A DNA stretch of 58,700 bases from Bacteroidales bacterium. GTDB lineage: Bacteria; Bacteroidota; Bacteroidia; Bacteroidales; UBA7960. The stretch is taken from NCBI GenBank assembly GCA_019429055.1, contig JAHYJP010000002.1:1-58700 (forward strand), in the 5' to 3' direction. Under the pieces are notes generated by a model, which was given only the letters and a program-made list of their open reading frames with translations, ran no database searches and had not been told where the DNA came from. This document shows, in pieces, positions 9,671-20,000 of the stretch; positions within the stretch are counted from its first letter, which is position 1, and each line of letters begins with the position of its first letter. Position numbers and translations under genes: made by a program.

Positions 9671-10708
9671 ATGAAAGGCACTGAACTGCATTTTATCAGC
9701 CGGCTTTCAGATTATACGATGAAAAGCTTCTTCATCAGGGTTGCCCTGGTGAGCGGAACTGCTGTGCTGTTTCTGTTTATGGCTGTTCAGGTAGCGGGTG
9801 ATACAAGTATTGATATTTCGTTACTTGAGTATTTCCGCACAGTTCTGGTATTCAATATTATCAGTGAAGGCAATGTTTTCTTCGATCATCTGGCTGAGCG
9901 GTACCTTCCCATCCCTGAAAAGATCAGCCTACGACTAATTCTTCACATTATCATCAGCCTTATGCTTGGAACATTCGTGCTGGGTGTCTTTATTGTTACC
10001 GGAAATATGGCGCTGTTATTTCTGCACCCACTTATGCAATTGATGATACTTTTTGGGTTGATATTCATTTTCATTCTGATACTTGTATCAGTTACCATGC
10101 GTATCACCGAAAAGTGGATTTTTTCCATCAGGCAACTGGAAGAGCTCAAAAATCTTAAGCTGGTCAGCGATTACAATTCGTTACAGGCGCAGCTAAATCC
10201 GCACTTTCTATTCAACAACCTGAGTGTTCTCAAATCGATGATCACCTATGAACCAGATGCAGCGGTACAGTTTACCCAGAATTTCACGGATGTATATCGC
10301 TATGTTCTGGAAAGCAAGGATAAGGTAACGGTAAAACTGGCCGATGAACTCAGTTTTCTGGAAGCCTATACAGCTCTTCATAAAGAAAGGATGGGGGCTG
10401 CCCTGAATGTTGAAATGCAGGTGGATGATGCTTCGCTTAAAAAAGAAATTCCGCCACTGGCCCTTCAGATGCTTGTGGAAAATGCGCTGAAACATAACAA
10501 GGCATTGAAAGATGCTCCTTTGACTATTCAAATCCATACCCAAAATAATGCACTTGCAGTAACCAATAATCTGAATCCAAAAGAATCGGATTTTTCTGAG
10601 AAAACGGGATTAAAGAACCTGGTAGAGAGATATTCACATTTAACAGGAAAACCGGTAGAAATCAATCAGGATGAAAATAGTTTTCATGTGGCAATACCAT
10701 TGTTATGA
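9671..10708 (+). CDS. LytS/YehU-type sensor histidine kinase
   Basis: Membrane sensor kinase of the LytS-like class, 345 residues. Hydrophobic segments occupy about residues 20-150 (four predicted membrane passes). The phosphoacceptor region follows with LQAQLNPHFLFNNLSVLKS, then an HATPase domain with the N-box LVENALKHN and a short TGLKNLVERY lid motif. No extracytoplasmic sensor domain is visible, so sensing is probably within the membrane. The start at 9671 is kept; ATG 9719 is a possible alternative. A TAATTTTG (-7-like) sequence lies at 9639-9646. The stop overlaps the regulator start by ATGA, so the pair is co-translated. Confidence 0.88.
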   Translation: MKGTELHFISRLSDYTMKSFFIRVALVSGTAVLFLFMAVQVAGDTSIDISLLEYFRTVLVFNIISEGNVFFDHLAERYLPIPEKISLRLILHIIISLMLGTFVLGVFIVTGNMALLFLHPLMQLMILFGLIFIFILILVSVTMRITEKWIFSIRQLEELKNLKLVSDYNSLQAQLNPHFLFNNLSVLKSMITYEPDAAVQFTQNFTDVYRYVLESKDKVTVKLADELSFLEAYTALHKERMGAALNVEMQVDDASLKKEIPPLALQMLVENALKHNKALKDAPLTIQIHTQNNALAVTNNLNPKESDFSEKTGLKNLVERYSHLTGKPVEINQDENSFHVAIPLL

Positions 10709-11484
10709 GCAAGGAAGTAAAAATTATACTGGTTGAAGATGAAGAACACAACCTCCGTTTGCTTCAGGGCATGATCGGCAAACTGCGCCCGGGATGGCAG
10801 GTTGCAGGTACTTTCGAAAGTGTAAAAAACACTGTGGAATGGCTGCGAAATAACTCCCATCCCGACCTTATCTTTCTGGATATTCAACTGGCCGACGGTT
10901 TGTGTTTTTCCATTTTTGATCAGGTGGATGTACAAAGTATGGTGATCTTTACCACCGCTTATGATAATTACGCCATAAGAGCTTTCAAGGTAAACAGCAT
11001 AGATTATCTTCTGAAACCTTTTAAGGAAAGCGAACTTGAAACGGCTATCCGGAAATTTGAGAGTTTTACCAACCTGGCCGGCTCAACTTTAAGCAGACTG
11101 GATTACCTTGAGCTGCTGGATGCCATTCGCCGGGGTGGAAAGAAATACCGTAAACGTTTTCTCATATCAAAGGGCGATGGATTTGTGCGTCTCGATGTGG
11201 ACGATATTGCATATTTCTATAATGAAAACCGCATCACCACTGCATTTACCTTCGGCAGACAAACACACATGGTTGACTTTTCCCTTGACGGACTTGAAGA
11301 ACAACTCGACCCTGAAAACTTCCACCGGGCCAACCGGCAACTTATCGTGAACATTAAGGCTGTGGATAAAATCGAAAACTACTTTGGCGGAAAGTTAAAA
11401 TTGCGACTGAACCCACCCCTGGATGGCGATCTTACCGTTAGCCGCCTGAAGGCCATGTCGTTCCGGCAGTGGTTGGGGCAGTAG
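10705..11484 (+). CDS. LytTR-family response regulator
   Basis: Cognate response regulator of the preceding kinase. The N-terminal receiver domain has the phosphoacceptor aspartate in DLIFLDIQLADG (about residue 54) and the conserved TTAYDNYAIRAF and YLLKPF motifs. The C-terminal LytTR DNA-binding domain spans about residues 150-255, with FLISKGDGFVRLDVDDIAYF, HRANRQLIVN and LTVSRLKA. Its gene ends only 6 bp from the convergent typA stop. Likely targets are its own operon or the upstream efflux operon, inferred only from adjacency. Confidence 0.9.
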   Translation: MSKEVKIILVEDEEHNLRLLQGMIGKLRPGWQVAGTFESVKNTVEWLRNNSHPDLIFLDIQLADGLCFSIFDQVDVQSMVIFTTAYDNYAIRAFKVNSIDYLLKPFKESELETAIRKFESFTNLAGSTLSRLDYLELLDAIRRGGKKYRKRFLISKGDGFVRLDVDDIAYFYNENRITTAFTFGRQTHMVDFSLDGLEEQLDPENFHRANRQLIVNIKAVDKIENYFGGKLKLRLNPPLDGDLTVSRLKAMSFRQWLGQ

Positions 11485-11490
11485 TTATTC

Positions 11491-13290
11491 CTACTTCTTC
11501 ATTCTCTTTCTCTCATGCTCATCCAGGATGATCTTGCGCATACGGATGTGTGCAGGTGTGAATTCAACGTATTCATCTTCAGCAATATATTCCAGTGCTT
11601 CTTCCATGGAAAACTTGATGGCAGGTGCAAATGATGCCTTGTCATCAGAACCGGCAGCTCTCACGTTGCTGAGCTTTTTGGTTTTGGTAAGATTTACAAC
11701 CAGGTCTTCCTGTTTGTTGTTTTCACCAATTACCTGGCCCGTATAGATCTCTTCGCCAGGATCCACGAAGAATTTTCCGCGGTCCTGAAGTTTGTCGATG
11801 GAGTAGGCGATGGCGGTTCCGGTTTCCATGGCTATGATGGCCCCGTTGCGGCGGCGCGTAAAATCGCCCTTGTAAGGCTCAAACCCTTTCAGTCGGTGTG
11901 CCATAACGGCTTCACCTTCTGTTGATGTGAGCATGTTGCTTCGCATTCCTATCAATCCCCTCGAAGGGATCTCAAATTCAAGGTGGGTGCGGTCATTCTT
12001 TTGTTCCATATTAACCAGGTCGCCCTTGCGCTGCGATACCATTTCAATTACTTTACCCGAAAATTGCTCAGGAACATGTACGGTAAGGTATTCAACGGGT
12101 TCATATTTCTTACCATCAATTTCTTTAAAGATCACCCGGGGCTGTCCCACCTGCAGTTCGTAACCTTCGCGGCGCATGGTTTCAATGAGGATGGAAAGGT
12201 GCAATACTCCACGTCCGAAAACCTGGTAAGAATCAGCCGAATTGGTCGGTTCTACACGCATGGCCAGGTTTTTTTCCGTTTCAAGATAGAGGCGATCGCG
12301 CAGGTGGCGTGAAGTAACGAATTTACCATCCCGGCCAAAGAAAGGGGAGTTGTTGATGGTAAACTGCATACTCATGGTGGGCTCATCAATAGAAATGGGA
12401 AGCATTCCTTCGGGAACTTCAAAATCGGCAATGGTATCGCCAATCTCAAAGTCTTCCATACCCAGCACCGCACATATTTCACCTGATTGTATTTCTGTTT
12501 TGATCTTTTCCTTACCCAGTCCTTCAAAAGTATACAGCTCCTTGATCTTTGATTTTTTAACCGTTCCGTCTCTTTTTACCAGCGAAACCTGCTGATTGGG
12601 AAAGAGTTTGCCACGTGTTAGTCTTCCCACAGCAATCCTGCCCAGATATGAGCTGTAATCGAGAGAAGTGATCTGCATTTGTGTGCTGCCTTCAAACACT
12701 GCAGGTGGCGGAACATGCTCAATTACGATATCAAGCAGATAAGAAACATCCTGGGTGGGATTGTTCCAGTCGGGGCCCATCCAGCCTCCCTTGGCCGATC
12801 CGTAAACCGTGGGAAAATCCAGTTGATCTTCTGTGGCATTGAGGGCAAACATCAGATCAAAAACTTTTTCCTGTGTGAGTTCAGGGTCGCAATTGGGTTT
12901 GTCAACTTTGTTGATCACCACGATGGGCTTTTTATGCAGATCGAGGGCTTTTTCAAGCACGAAGCGGGTCTGGGGCATGGGTCCTTCAAAGGCATCCACG
13001 ATAAGCAGAACACCGTCGGCCATATTCAATACCCTTTCTACTTCACCTCCAAAGTCGGAGTGACCCGGAGTGTCGATGATGTTGATCTTTACGTCATTAT
13101 AACGAACAGAGCAGTTTTTGGCCAGGATGGTGATACCTCGTTCACGTTCCAGGTCGTTACTGTCCATAATCAGGTCCTGTGTTTCCTGGTTGTCGCGGAA
13201 AAGCTTTCCCTGGTGCAGGATGCGGTCAACGAGGGTGGTTTTGCCATGGTCAACATGGGCTATGATGGCGATATTTCGTATATTTAGCAT
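11491..13290 (-). CDS. typA: translational GTPase TypA/BipA
   Basis: Ribosome-associated GTPase involved in ribosome assembly and stress adaptation. The G1 motif is [10 protein letters not shown]3 is [14 protein letters not shown] and G4 is NKVDKP, followed by the EF-G-like domains and the C-terminal TypA-specific domain. I move the start from 13467 to ATG 13290 ([16 protein letters not shown]). This gives the usual ~600-residue length. The extra codons in the track are translation of a dispersed repeat, and a perfect Bacteroidota -7 element (TACCTTTG on the minus strand) lies at 13319-13326, inside the track's supposed coding region. Confidence 0.95.
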   Translation of the reverse strand: MLNIRNIAIIAHVDHGKTTLVDRILHQGKLFRDNQETQDLIMDSNDLERERGITILAKNCSVRYNDVKINIIDTPGHSDFGGEVERVLNMADGVLLIVDAFEGPMPQTRFVLEKALDLHKKPIVVINKVDKPNCDPELTQEKVFDLMFALNATEDQLDFPTVYGSAKGGWMGPDWNNPTQDVSYLLDIVIEHVPPPAVFEGSTQMQITSLDYSSYLGRIAVGRLTRGKLFPNQQVSLVKRDGTVKKSKIKELYTFEGLGKEKIKTEIQSGEICAVLGMEDFEIGDTIADFEVPEGMLPISIDEPTMSMQFTINNSPFFGRDGKFVTSRHLRDRLYLETEKNLAMRVEPTNSADSYQVFGRGVLHLSILIETMRREGYELQVGQPRVIFKEIDGKKYEPVEYLTVHVPEQFSGKVIEMVSQRKGDLVNMEQKNDRTHLEFEIPSRGLIGMRSNMLTSTEGEAVMAHRLKGFEPYKGDFTRRRNGAIIAMETGTAIAYSIDKLQDRGKFFVDPGEEIYTGQVIGENNKQEDLVVNLTKTKKLSNVRAAGSDDKASFAPAIKFSMEEALEYIAEDEYVEFTPAHIRMRKIILDEHERKRMKK

Positions 13291-13318
13291 GTTATTTACT
13301 TGTGAAAAAATAAGGGTG

Positions 13319-13326
13319 CAAAGGTA
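13319..13326 (-). promoter_or_regulatory. -7 element of typA promoter
   Basis: Minus-strand TACCTTTG fits the Bacteroidota sigma-A -7 consensus TAnnTTTG. It predicts a transcript start around 13312 and a leader of roughly 20 nt before ATG 13290. No clear TTG was found at the -33 position. The dispersed element copy 2 lies immediately upstream. Confidence 0.5.
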
Positions 13327-13330
13327 CTGC

Positions 13331-13467
13331 TTTTTCATCTGTTTATAATTTTTTTTTAATTCGGTCAGATGGAGCTCGCCAACAATATCCCGATTGTATG
13401 TTTTGTTTGTTGATAAATTATAATCATCCGCGTGTGTGTCAATAGTTTTTGTCATGGCTCGGTTCAT
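13331..13467. repeat. dispersed ~135-bp element, copy 2
   Basis: Second copy of the element at 3458-3592, same orientation, with matching ends (CATCTGTTTATAATT on the left, TCATGGCTCGGTTCAT on the right). The near-identical central block TTCGGTCAGATGGAGCTCGC continues into CAACAATA. Length differs by two bases and the middle is divergent. It sits directly upstream of the typA promoter, as copy 1 sits directly upstream of crtY. Confidence 0.75.
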
Positions 13468-13605
13468 CAGAATAAGTGAGAAGGTTTATTATTACATTTC
13501 AATTCAATTAAGTTTTATATCTTAGGAGTTTGAAAACCTGTGAAAACACCCACAGGTATAATGACAGGAGCAGCATCCGGGATTTAAAGCTTATAAAACA
13601 ATATA

Positions 13606-13929
13606 ATGGAAAAAGCCGAAATCAAAACTCTCATTCATAAGGAGATAGAAAAAACCAGGAATATTATTCAGGAGTACGAAGAACTAACCCGTCCGGTAGC
13701 TCCGGATGTAGCTATAGGCCGGGTTTCGCGTATGGATGCCATTAACAATAAAAGTGTTGTGGAAGCATCACTCCGCCAGGCCCGTGAGAAACTCGACAAA
13801 CTCAATTATGTCCTTGACAGGGTTGATAAACCTGATTTCGGACAATGTGCCCGCTGCGGCAATACCATTCCCCTTGGTCGTATTCTTCTCAAACCGGAAA
13901 GTGTGTATTGTGTAAACTGTGCACTTTAA
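13606..13929 (+). CDS. DksA/TraR-family C4 zinc-finger protein
   Basis: Small (107 residues) DksA/TraR-type protein. The N-terminal two thirds are charged and helical, suggesting a coiled coil (about residues 1-75). The C-terminus has the four-cysteine zinc finger CARCGNTIPLGR...YCVNCA. Family members bind the RNA polymerase secondary channel and modulate initiation with ppGpp. It is shorter than E. coli DksA (151 residues), nearer TraR-like or Bacteroidota DksA-like proteins. It is monocistronic between AT-rich regions. Confidence 0.82.
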   Translation: MEKAEIKTLIHKEIEKTRNIIQEYEELTRPVAPDVAIGRVSRMDAINNKSVVEASLRQAREKLDKLNYVLDRVDKPDFGQCARCGNTIPLGRILLKPESVYCVNCAL

Positions 13930-14272
13930 TTCTTCTTCCAGAAAAAATGAGTTCGGGTTTATGAATTAAATATCCTGATACAATTCTCTATCAATCTTAA
14001 AATAAGGTACATATGCAATCCAGTTCCTGAAAGAAGATACCGTAGAAAAGTTAAAAGGTAGATTTAAAATGCTAATTTGATAGTAGAAGAATTTATTATT
14101 TTATTGTCTTATTTTGATTCATTATAAATTACAATATTTTTTATCCAAATAAAAATATTTAACTATTTTTGGCCGGTCGAAATATCTTATTTGAATACCT
14201 AAATATTCATTTAAGCAAGATAGGGCAAGAATCAATTTATTTATTACTATTAATTCAGTTACATTAACCTTA
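13930..14272. other. AT-rich intergenic region
   Basis: 343 bp, strongly AT-rich, without an ORF. TATTTTTG at 14164-14171 fits the TAnnTTTG -7 element and could start a ~100-nt leader for the downstream heme lipoprotein gene. No matching -33 TTG, riboswitch or terminator was recognised. Confidence 0.4.
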
Positions 14273-15772
14273 ATGATTATGAAATCAAAAAAACTGATTT
14301 TATTTGGGTTTTTCTTAGCATTTCTGTATGTTATGATTGGTTGTCAAAAAGACAATAATGGCCCTAAAGATGCAACTCTTCCAACTCTGAACGCACAGGT
14401 AAGGGTTCAGGTTGCTTATGACGACACCCATGCGGCCTTCAGGTTTGTATGGAAAAGTCAGTCTAAAACTTTGCCAGCCGGATATGCCAATACCGGAAAA
14501 AAATACCCTGGCCATTTTCATGATATGCTTGTGCATGACGGAGAGAAATTCGATCGTTTTGCATCGGATGCTCGCATGCAGGAGGATCGCGTAAGTTTTA
14601 TGATTGATAAAGTTACAGATGGAATCCAGGGTTTTGCAAAGGCATCCTGCGCCATGACCTGTCATACTGGCATGGCTTCTCATAACTTTAATACTCCTGA
14701 TATAGTTGACCACTGGCACTGGCGTGGTGGAAGGAGTGGTCCTATGGGCTACGCTGAAGATGCTGCCGTAGGTGATGAACAACGTTTAAGAGATCCAGCC
14801 GGTACACCTCCAACAAAATTTATTCGCTCAGGTGGCGACCGTTTTCGCGAAGATCAGGCTGCACTTTCAGGAACAGCTCATGGTGTCCTGAGCGATGGCC
14901 TTCCAAGGTTTGTATTTAATAAAGGAAAAACCATTGGTGAATATACTATTCCGGCTTATTTTATTGCTGATATGAATGATAATATTGTTACTGATCCATT
15001 TACTGTATTACCAGGTGTAACTGATGTTACTACCAACCGAAGTTTGCTTGTGGTATATCAGGATTTGAGTTTTGATTCAGAAGACAAGGTAAATGCATTG
15101 GACCTTGGTTACCTGGTTTATGTTGCCACCTCAGAGGTGGATCATTTGCCCGAACACCTAAAAGATACCAACTCTGCTGATTTCACTACCTGGAGCGCTT
15201 TCTGGGCAGGTGAAACCGGTATAGGCGTTGCAGATGCTGCCCAGGCACTTGCCAAACTTAATGAAGTTCATCAGGAATGGGTGGGTGCAAATAAACTGGC
15301 CATGGTTACCCGCAGTGTTGCGTTTATTTATCAGTCAGATCAGCACGACATCAGTTCCGAACACGCATATAATAGTGATAACAATGAGTGGGAAGTTGTC
15401 CTTTACAGAAGATTGAACACCAGCTCTCAATTTGATGTGAACCTGGCCGATCTGGGTTCAGGAGCTAAATATGCACTGGGTTTTGCTATGCATGATGTGG
15501 GTGGTGCTGCCATTTCACACAATATTTCAATTACTTATTTGTTAGGTAATACTGAAGATGCTGATATTGTTGCCGGAAAAGTTGAAGATGTAACCACTGC
15601 CAACTGGAATGCAGTGCCATATTTTGACACTTATTACGTAAAACCTACTCTTTTGAATAAATGGACTGCCGAGTGGTTGACCGGACCCTCGCACGGCGGT
15701 TCTGCGATGATTGGAACTTCTACCTGTCTGTCTTGTCATCAGAATAATTTGTATAGCGGCGTACTTAATTAA
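14273..15772 (+). CDS. ethylbenzene dehydrogenase-like diheme cytochrome lipoprotein
   Basis: Exported lipoprotein (MKSKKLILFG..., lipobox VMIGC) of 499 residues. The body resembles the ethylbenzene-dehydrogenase gamma-type heme-binding domain: early VRVQVAYDDTHAAFRFVWKS and later large beta-sandwich segments. Two c-type heme motifs are visible: CAMTCH (about residue 127), which has three rather than two residues between cysteines, and CLSCH near the C-terminus. A periplasmic or surface electron-transfer role is likely. The partner oxidoreductase is not in the window. Residues 130-170 are rich in histidine and tryptophan, which could offer axial ligands. A strong terminator follows immediately. 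The precise family assignment is by eye. Confidence 0.72.
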   Translation: MIMKSKKLILFGFFLAFLYVMIGCQKDNNGPKDATLPTLNAQVRVQVAYDDTHAAFRFVWKSQSKTLPAGYANTGKKYPGHFHDMLVHDGEKFDRFASDARMQEDRVSFMIDKVTDGIQGFAKASCAMTCHTGMASHNFNTPDIVDHWHWRGGRSGPMGYAEDAAVGDEQRLRDPAGTPPTKFIRSGGDRFREDQAALSGTAHGVLSDGLPRFVFNKGKTIGEYTIPAYFIADMNDNIVTDPFTVLPGVTDVTTNRSLLVVYQDLSFDSEDKVNALDLGYLVYVATSEVDHLPEHLKDTNSADFTTWSAFWAGETGIGVADAAQALAKLNEVHQEWVGANKLAMVTRSVAFIYQSDQHDISSEHAYNSDNNEWEVVLYRRLNTSSQFDVNLADLGSGAKYALGFAMHDVGGAAISHNISITYLLGNTEDADIVAGKVEDVTTANWNAVPYFDTYYVKPTLLNKWTAEWLTGPSHGGSAMIGTSTCLSCHQNNLYSGVLN

Positions 15773-15794
15773 TTTTTGGGTAGCACTTAATTAC

Positions 15795-15836
15795 AAACCC
15801 GGCCTTTAGCAAAATTATTTGCTAAAGGCCGGGTTT
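15795..15836 (+). terminator. intrinsic terminator after heme lipoprotein gene
   Basis: Perfect 16-bp inverted repeat AAACCCGGCCTTTAGC / GCTAAAGGCCGGGTTT separated by a 10-nt AT loop, 23 bp after the stop. It could also terminate transcription arriving from the right. Confidence 0.85.
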
Positions 15837-15939
15837 CGTTTAAAATAACAGTGTACTGAAAGAAACTCTTTGTCGGGCCTGCCGGAAAACACCAAAGGCG
15901 GCTTTATTTACTGCCTGAAAGGATTGGCAAGCCGGCTAC

Positions 15940-16753
15940 TTACTGACATTCAATATCCACACCATTTTCATCCCAGCAGTGAAATTCGTCATCGCTGAAA
16001 GTTTACGGATCTTTGATCTGACCGGTTTTGGTTTCCTTGTTCCAGTTGATTTCCACAAGGTTATTTTCTCCTTTGTTGAAAATGTTGTAAGAAGCATCGT
16101 AAGGTGTATTACCTGTAACTTCGTAGGAGATGTATCCGCCATTTTCCGGACCACCGCGAACAATATTGGTATACATTATGCCTTTTGTGCCATCATCATT
16201 TTTAAACCACTGAATACCCACAAAAGGTATAGGCTCGGCCGGCGACTTTAATAAAGTCCATTCGCCCTGTGTACCCCCAATTTCAGATGTTCCTGAATGC
16301 CATAGGAAATCTTCGTAAGCACCGGTACCTGCTTTGCTAATATACATGTTCCACCCTACCTGGTCACCTGCGATTTCTCCAAAAAGTTTTGCAGTAAAGG
16401 TGGATTGACCCACATTTACACTAAAATTCCAAAGCCACGATCCATCATACTGTGGCTGGGGTTGCTGATTGAAAGCCTCATTAAAGGTTGCAACCGGAAC
16501 TGCCATATGAACAAAGATTACCGTATTCCATAATGCCACATGTAATACTGCAACTGTGCGGTTTATGTATGTATCGCCGTTGAGCTGTTCTTTCTGCTGA
16601 TCAGTAAAATCTGAAAAATCCATAATAAAGGAAGACTGAGGCGGAAGTACAGGAGGTGTACCATGATCTTCTTTATTACATGAAGAAAAAGGAAGTAGTA
16701 AAATGGATAAAATAATGATCCGGTTAAATTTTGTTTTTCTGAAATTTTTCCAT
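15940..16753 (-). pseudogene. lipoprotein gene with frameshift at the start and in-frame stop near the end
   Basis: The intact track ORF (16003-16623, 206 residues) is only the middle of a longer gene. Upstream in the same frame lies a typical lipoprotein signal (RIIILSILLLPFSSC) directly joined to it, but the frame has no start codon. ATG at 16753-16751 is one base out of frame; deleting one G after that ATG would give MKNFRKTKFNRIIIL. Downstream, TAA at 16005-16003 is followed in frame by 20 plausible codons (TFSDDEFHCWDENGVDIECQ) to TAA at 15940. The protein family is unknown; the body is beta-rich, with tryptophans and a repeated WxxF pattern. Either a decaying gene or two sequencing errors. 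Confidence 0.6.
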
Positions 16754-16953
16754 GATTAAAGTTTTGGTTAAATTATTTCACATTGAGAACGGAATTTTTC
16801 CAGATATTATTTGGAAAAGTATTTATCCTTCAAAATCTGGTAGTTTCTAATGATATTCATCAGTAAGAATACTTAAAAAGTGCAGTTTATTCAAATGATC
16901 CCGGGCTTTCAGGTCAGGGAGTGATTCTCAATAAAAATCAATATGAAGTGAAA

Positions 16954-16986
16954 AAGGGTCGTTCTGAATTTTTCAAAACGACCCTT
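16954..16986 (-). terminator. terminator of the 1465-residue T9SS protein gene
   Basis: Perfect inverted repeat AAGGGTCGTT (16954-16963) / AACGACCCTT (16977-16986). On the minus strand it follows the stop at 17008 by about 20 bp and is succeeded by TTTTTCAC. Confidence 0.8.
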
Positions 16987-17007
16987 AATACTTGTAATGA
17001 ACCTGCC

Positions 17008-20000
17008 CTAATTAATGATCTGCAACCTGGTATGGACTTCATTGCCGAAAACCATCTGAATGATATAGGTTCCGGGTGTTAAAGCAGGGTATATGACATT
17101 TTCACCGGCCGGTATATTCATGTCGAAAACTACTGTGCCAGTCATATTAGCAATAATGATCCGGGCGTCCTGCATGAGATTAACATTAAGTCTGTCTCTG
17201 GCCGGATTCGGGTGAACAGTAAAGCTGTTTTCTGAAACATATTCATCAATACCCACACTTCCCTGCAACTGAATCTCTGCTCTTTCGGAAACACCCGAAC
17301 TGTAAACAGCTTCTACCTCAGCCAGGTGATTTGCTTCAGTAAGTCCGCTGATTACAAAATTTGTTTCTGCAACATTTTCAGCAATCAGATTTCCATCCAG
17401 GTAAATATTGAAATGGAGAAAGTGCTTGTATTCCTTTTGATAGGAAATGTCATCGAGTAAAAGGAAGTAAGTGTTATCAGAAATGTAATTGATGGCAACG
17501 TAACGCGTTCCTTCAGGAGCATTGAAAGCGTATTCCTGCCAGTGATCCGGAGGAACGATCTGATTTCCGTTTTCAAAGGGTGTGAAATCATTGACTTCGG
17601 AACCCGATTCAGAATAAAGTACCCTGAATGTTTCCGGATCATTACCCACGAGCGATTGTGCATAGAAGGAGAATTTTCCTGCACCTGCCGGGATGATCAG
17701 CCAGTCATTGCCGGGTCCTTCGGGACCTGCCAGGGCCACAAGGTATCGCCTTCCCGAATGAGCATCCAGATTTATGGGAGGAGCTGTGGCAAACGGGTTG
17801 AACACCATAAACGACATGGGGTTTCCTGCCCCGGGCCAGGTGAAGTTCGTGTAGGTGTAGGTTGGCAGGCCATCCAGGTCTTTCAGAATGTAATCGCCGA
17901 TATTGTTTTTCTCAAAATCGGGATAGGTTTCAATATCATCAGTATATTCGGTATGAACCGTCCATGTAAGATGTGCAACCGATGCATCGTCATCCTGCTG
18001 CGCTGCAAGGTTTACCGGCATGGGCAGCAACTCTGTCAGAGGCACCTCGATGATTTGTCCGGAGGCAATGCCTACATTTTGCATAACTACTTTTTCGAAG
18101 TTTTCCAGCTGAACTGATAGTGTATAGGTTCCCAGCCATACATTGCTTAAATCGGCCTGCGTTTCAGAGGCTGAAAGTGTTTTCTCATAAAAATGATCAT
18201 CATTAAACAAACTGATATAGGTTCCTGCCGGACTACCTGCATTGGGCAGGGGTTTGATGGCGATATTGAAAAGAACATCCAGCATTACATCATTGGAAAG
18301 GGTTATTTCAGAGATCAGATCGTCGCCGTAATCAGCCTTTACTCCATACCTGTAAATACCCGGATCGGCATCAGTCAGTGCCTGATCCTCAAACTCTTCA
18401 ACTGTTACAAGTTGTGTAGTAAGTTCTGTCCATGTTTCCGGGTTGGTGTCCTTTAGCCCCCGGAAAACTTTATATCCTGCAGGATTGGCATCAACCGTAG
18501 TATTTACTATACCGTAGATATTCCAGTTTTTGTTGGTCAGGCTCATACCGGTCCATGTGCCATTTTCATAAAGCATGCTTCCCTTTCTTTGCGGTGCGTT
18601 TGGACCTTCATCAATGCCAATGGGGTATGCCCCATAGCCGGGTTCGAACCGGATTCCTATCCAGAGTTCCTTGGTTTTATCAATAAGGATAGCCCTGCTG
18701 AGTTCAAAGGTATACCAACCCTCTTCAGTTATGATTTCAGGATGTGTGTATATCAGCTCTGCTGCCTGAGCACCTTCAAATACCTCCAGGTGGATATTGG
18801 CATGATTGGCAATGTAGGCTTTTATATGTGTCAGTTTACCCCCTTCAGGAACAATACTGTTAAGATCGGATATGGTAAACCTGACGCCTGCGGTAAATTC
18901 TGCTCCGCCCCAGCCCCAGGCAGTATACTGTGTAAGCGAACCCCATTGCAGCATGGTTTCATTATCGAACCCGTAAGGCCGTTCCCAGGTAATGATACCG
19001 GCTGAATTCTCAATCTCTGCAATCACATTCATGGGTTTATGGGCCATCAGATCAAGCTCAACAGGATCAAGACTGAAATCATTATCATCACTGGTAAAAG
19101 ATTGTTGTGATGAATGATAAAGTGGGTGTGTGACATTAAGCTGATAATCTTTTTCCGCGAAAGCGTTCAAAGTAAACAGGCCTGATTCATTAGTGATGGT
19201 GTTCTGAGAAGAATATCCACTCAGTTTTACATAAGCTCCCTCGATGGCAACACCGGCATTATCCTGAACGGAACCGCTGATAATAATGGGAGAGGCTGAA
19301 GAAAGCACCACATCCAGAACGATGTGTTGATTTTCACCAACTGTAATTTCTGTGAAATGGCTGTTCAGCCCTTCTTTGGAAAATGAAACAGAATAATTTC
19401 CCGGTAGTAACGCCGGAATGGAATAAGTTCCGTCAGCGCCGGTGATGACGGTTTCATGCTGGTATTCATTTAACCCTACCGGTGTCACTTCAATAATAAC
19501 ATTTTCAATTCCTGTGCCTTCGCCTCCCAATGTAACCAAACCTGAAATACTGCCATAGTTTTGTACTTTGGTGGTAACAATACTTGGGATTGAACCTACT
19601 TCTTCGGTTGACCATGCTGCAGGCTGAGTAGTTATGGTACTCATATCTACTCCGTATCCAATAGCATAATAGGTTCGCAAATTTTCTACCGGGGTGTTCA
19701 TGAACTTAAAAGATGAACCGGAGGGCGGATTGTCGATCAGAGGTTTAATAACAGTTATGATTATATTTTCATTGGTTTCGGCATCATAATAGAAGGGCTG
19801 ATCCAGCTCAATTTCAATGGCATGGCGCCCGGCATTAAAGGTTATGGGTCCGTCAAATACCAGTTTCTGATCAGCATAATACTCCCATACGGCATTGGCA
19901 TTGTTGGGGCCGAAGACCTGGCGCTCGGTAGTGCTCATGTAAATCTTGTAATTCATGGTTCCGCCTGATGTTCCCAGGTTGCTGAAATACGATAAGCCGG

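Larger units (their letters stand above)
13291..13605. other. divergent intergenic region typA / dksA-like gene
   Basis: 315 bp containing the typA leader and -7 element, dispersed element copy 2, and about 140 bp of AT-rich leader for the dksA-like gene. A TATCTTAG sequence around 13520 is a one-mismatch -7 candidate for the rightward gene. No further ORF or RNA was recognised. Confidence 0.45.

Noticed and set aside
12679-13287. 202-residue plus-strand ORF inside typA
   Set aside because: Antisense shadow of a strongly conserved gene; no family-like motifs.
13291-13467. N-terminal extension of TypA in the ORF track
   Set aside because: It is translation of the dispersed repeat and of the typA promoter; the conserved TypA N-terminus begins at ATG 13290.
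16003-16005. Recoding (selenocysteine or pyrrolysine) at the in-frame stop
   Set aside because: The stop is TAA, which is not used for either amino acid; a mutation or sequencing error is simpler.
18641-18655. tRNA T-loop-like string GGGTTCGAACCGG
   Set aside because: Lies inside the coding region of the 1465-residue T9SS protein; no acceptor or anticodon stems can be drawn around it.
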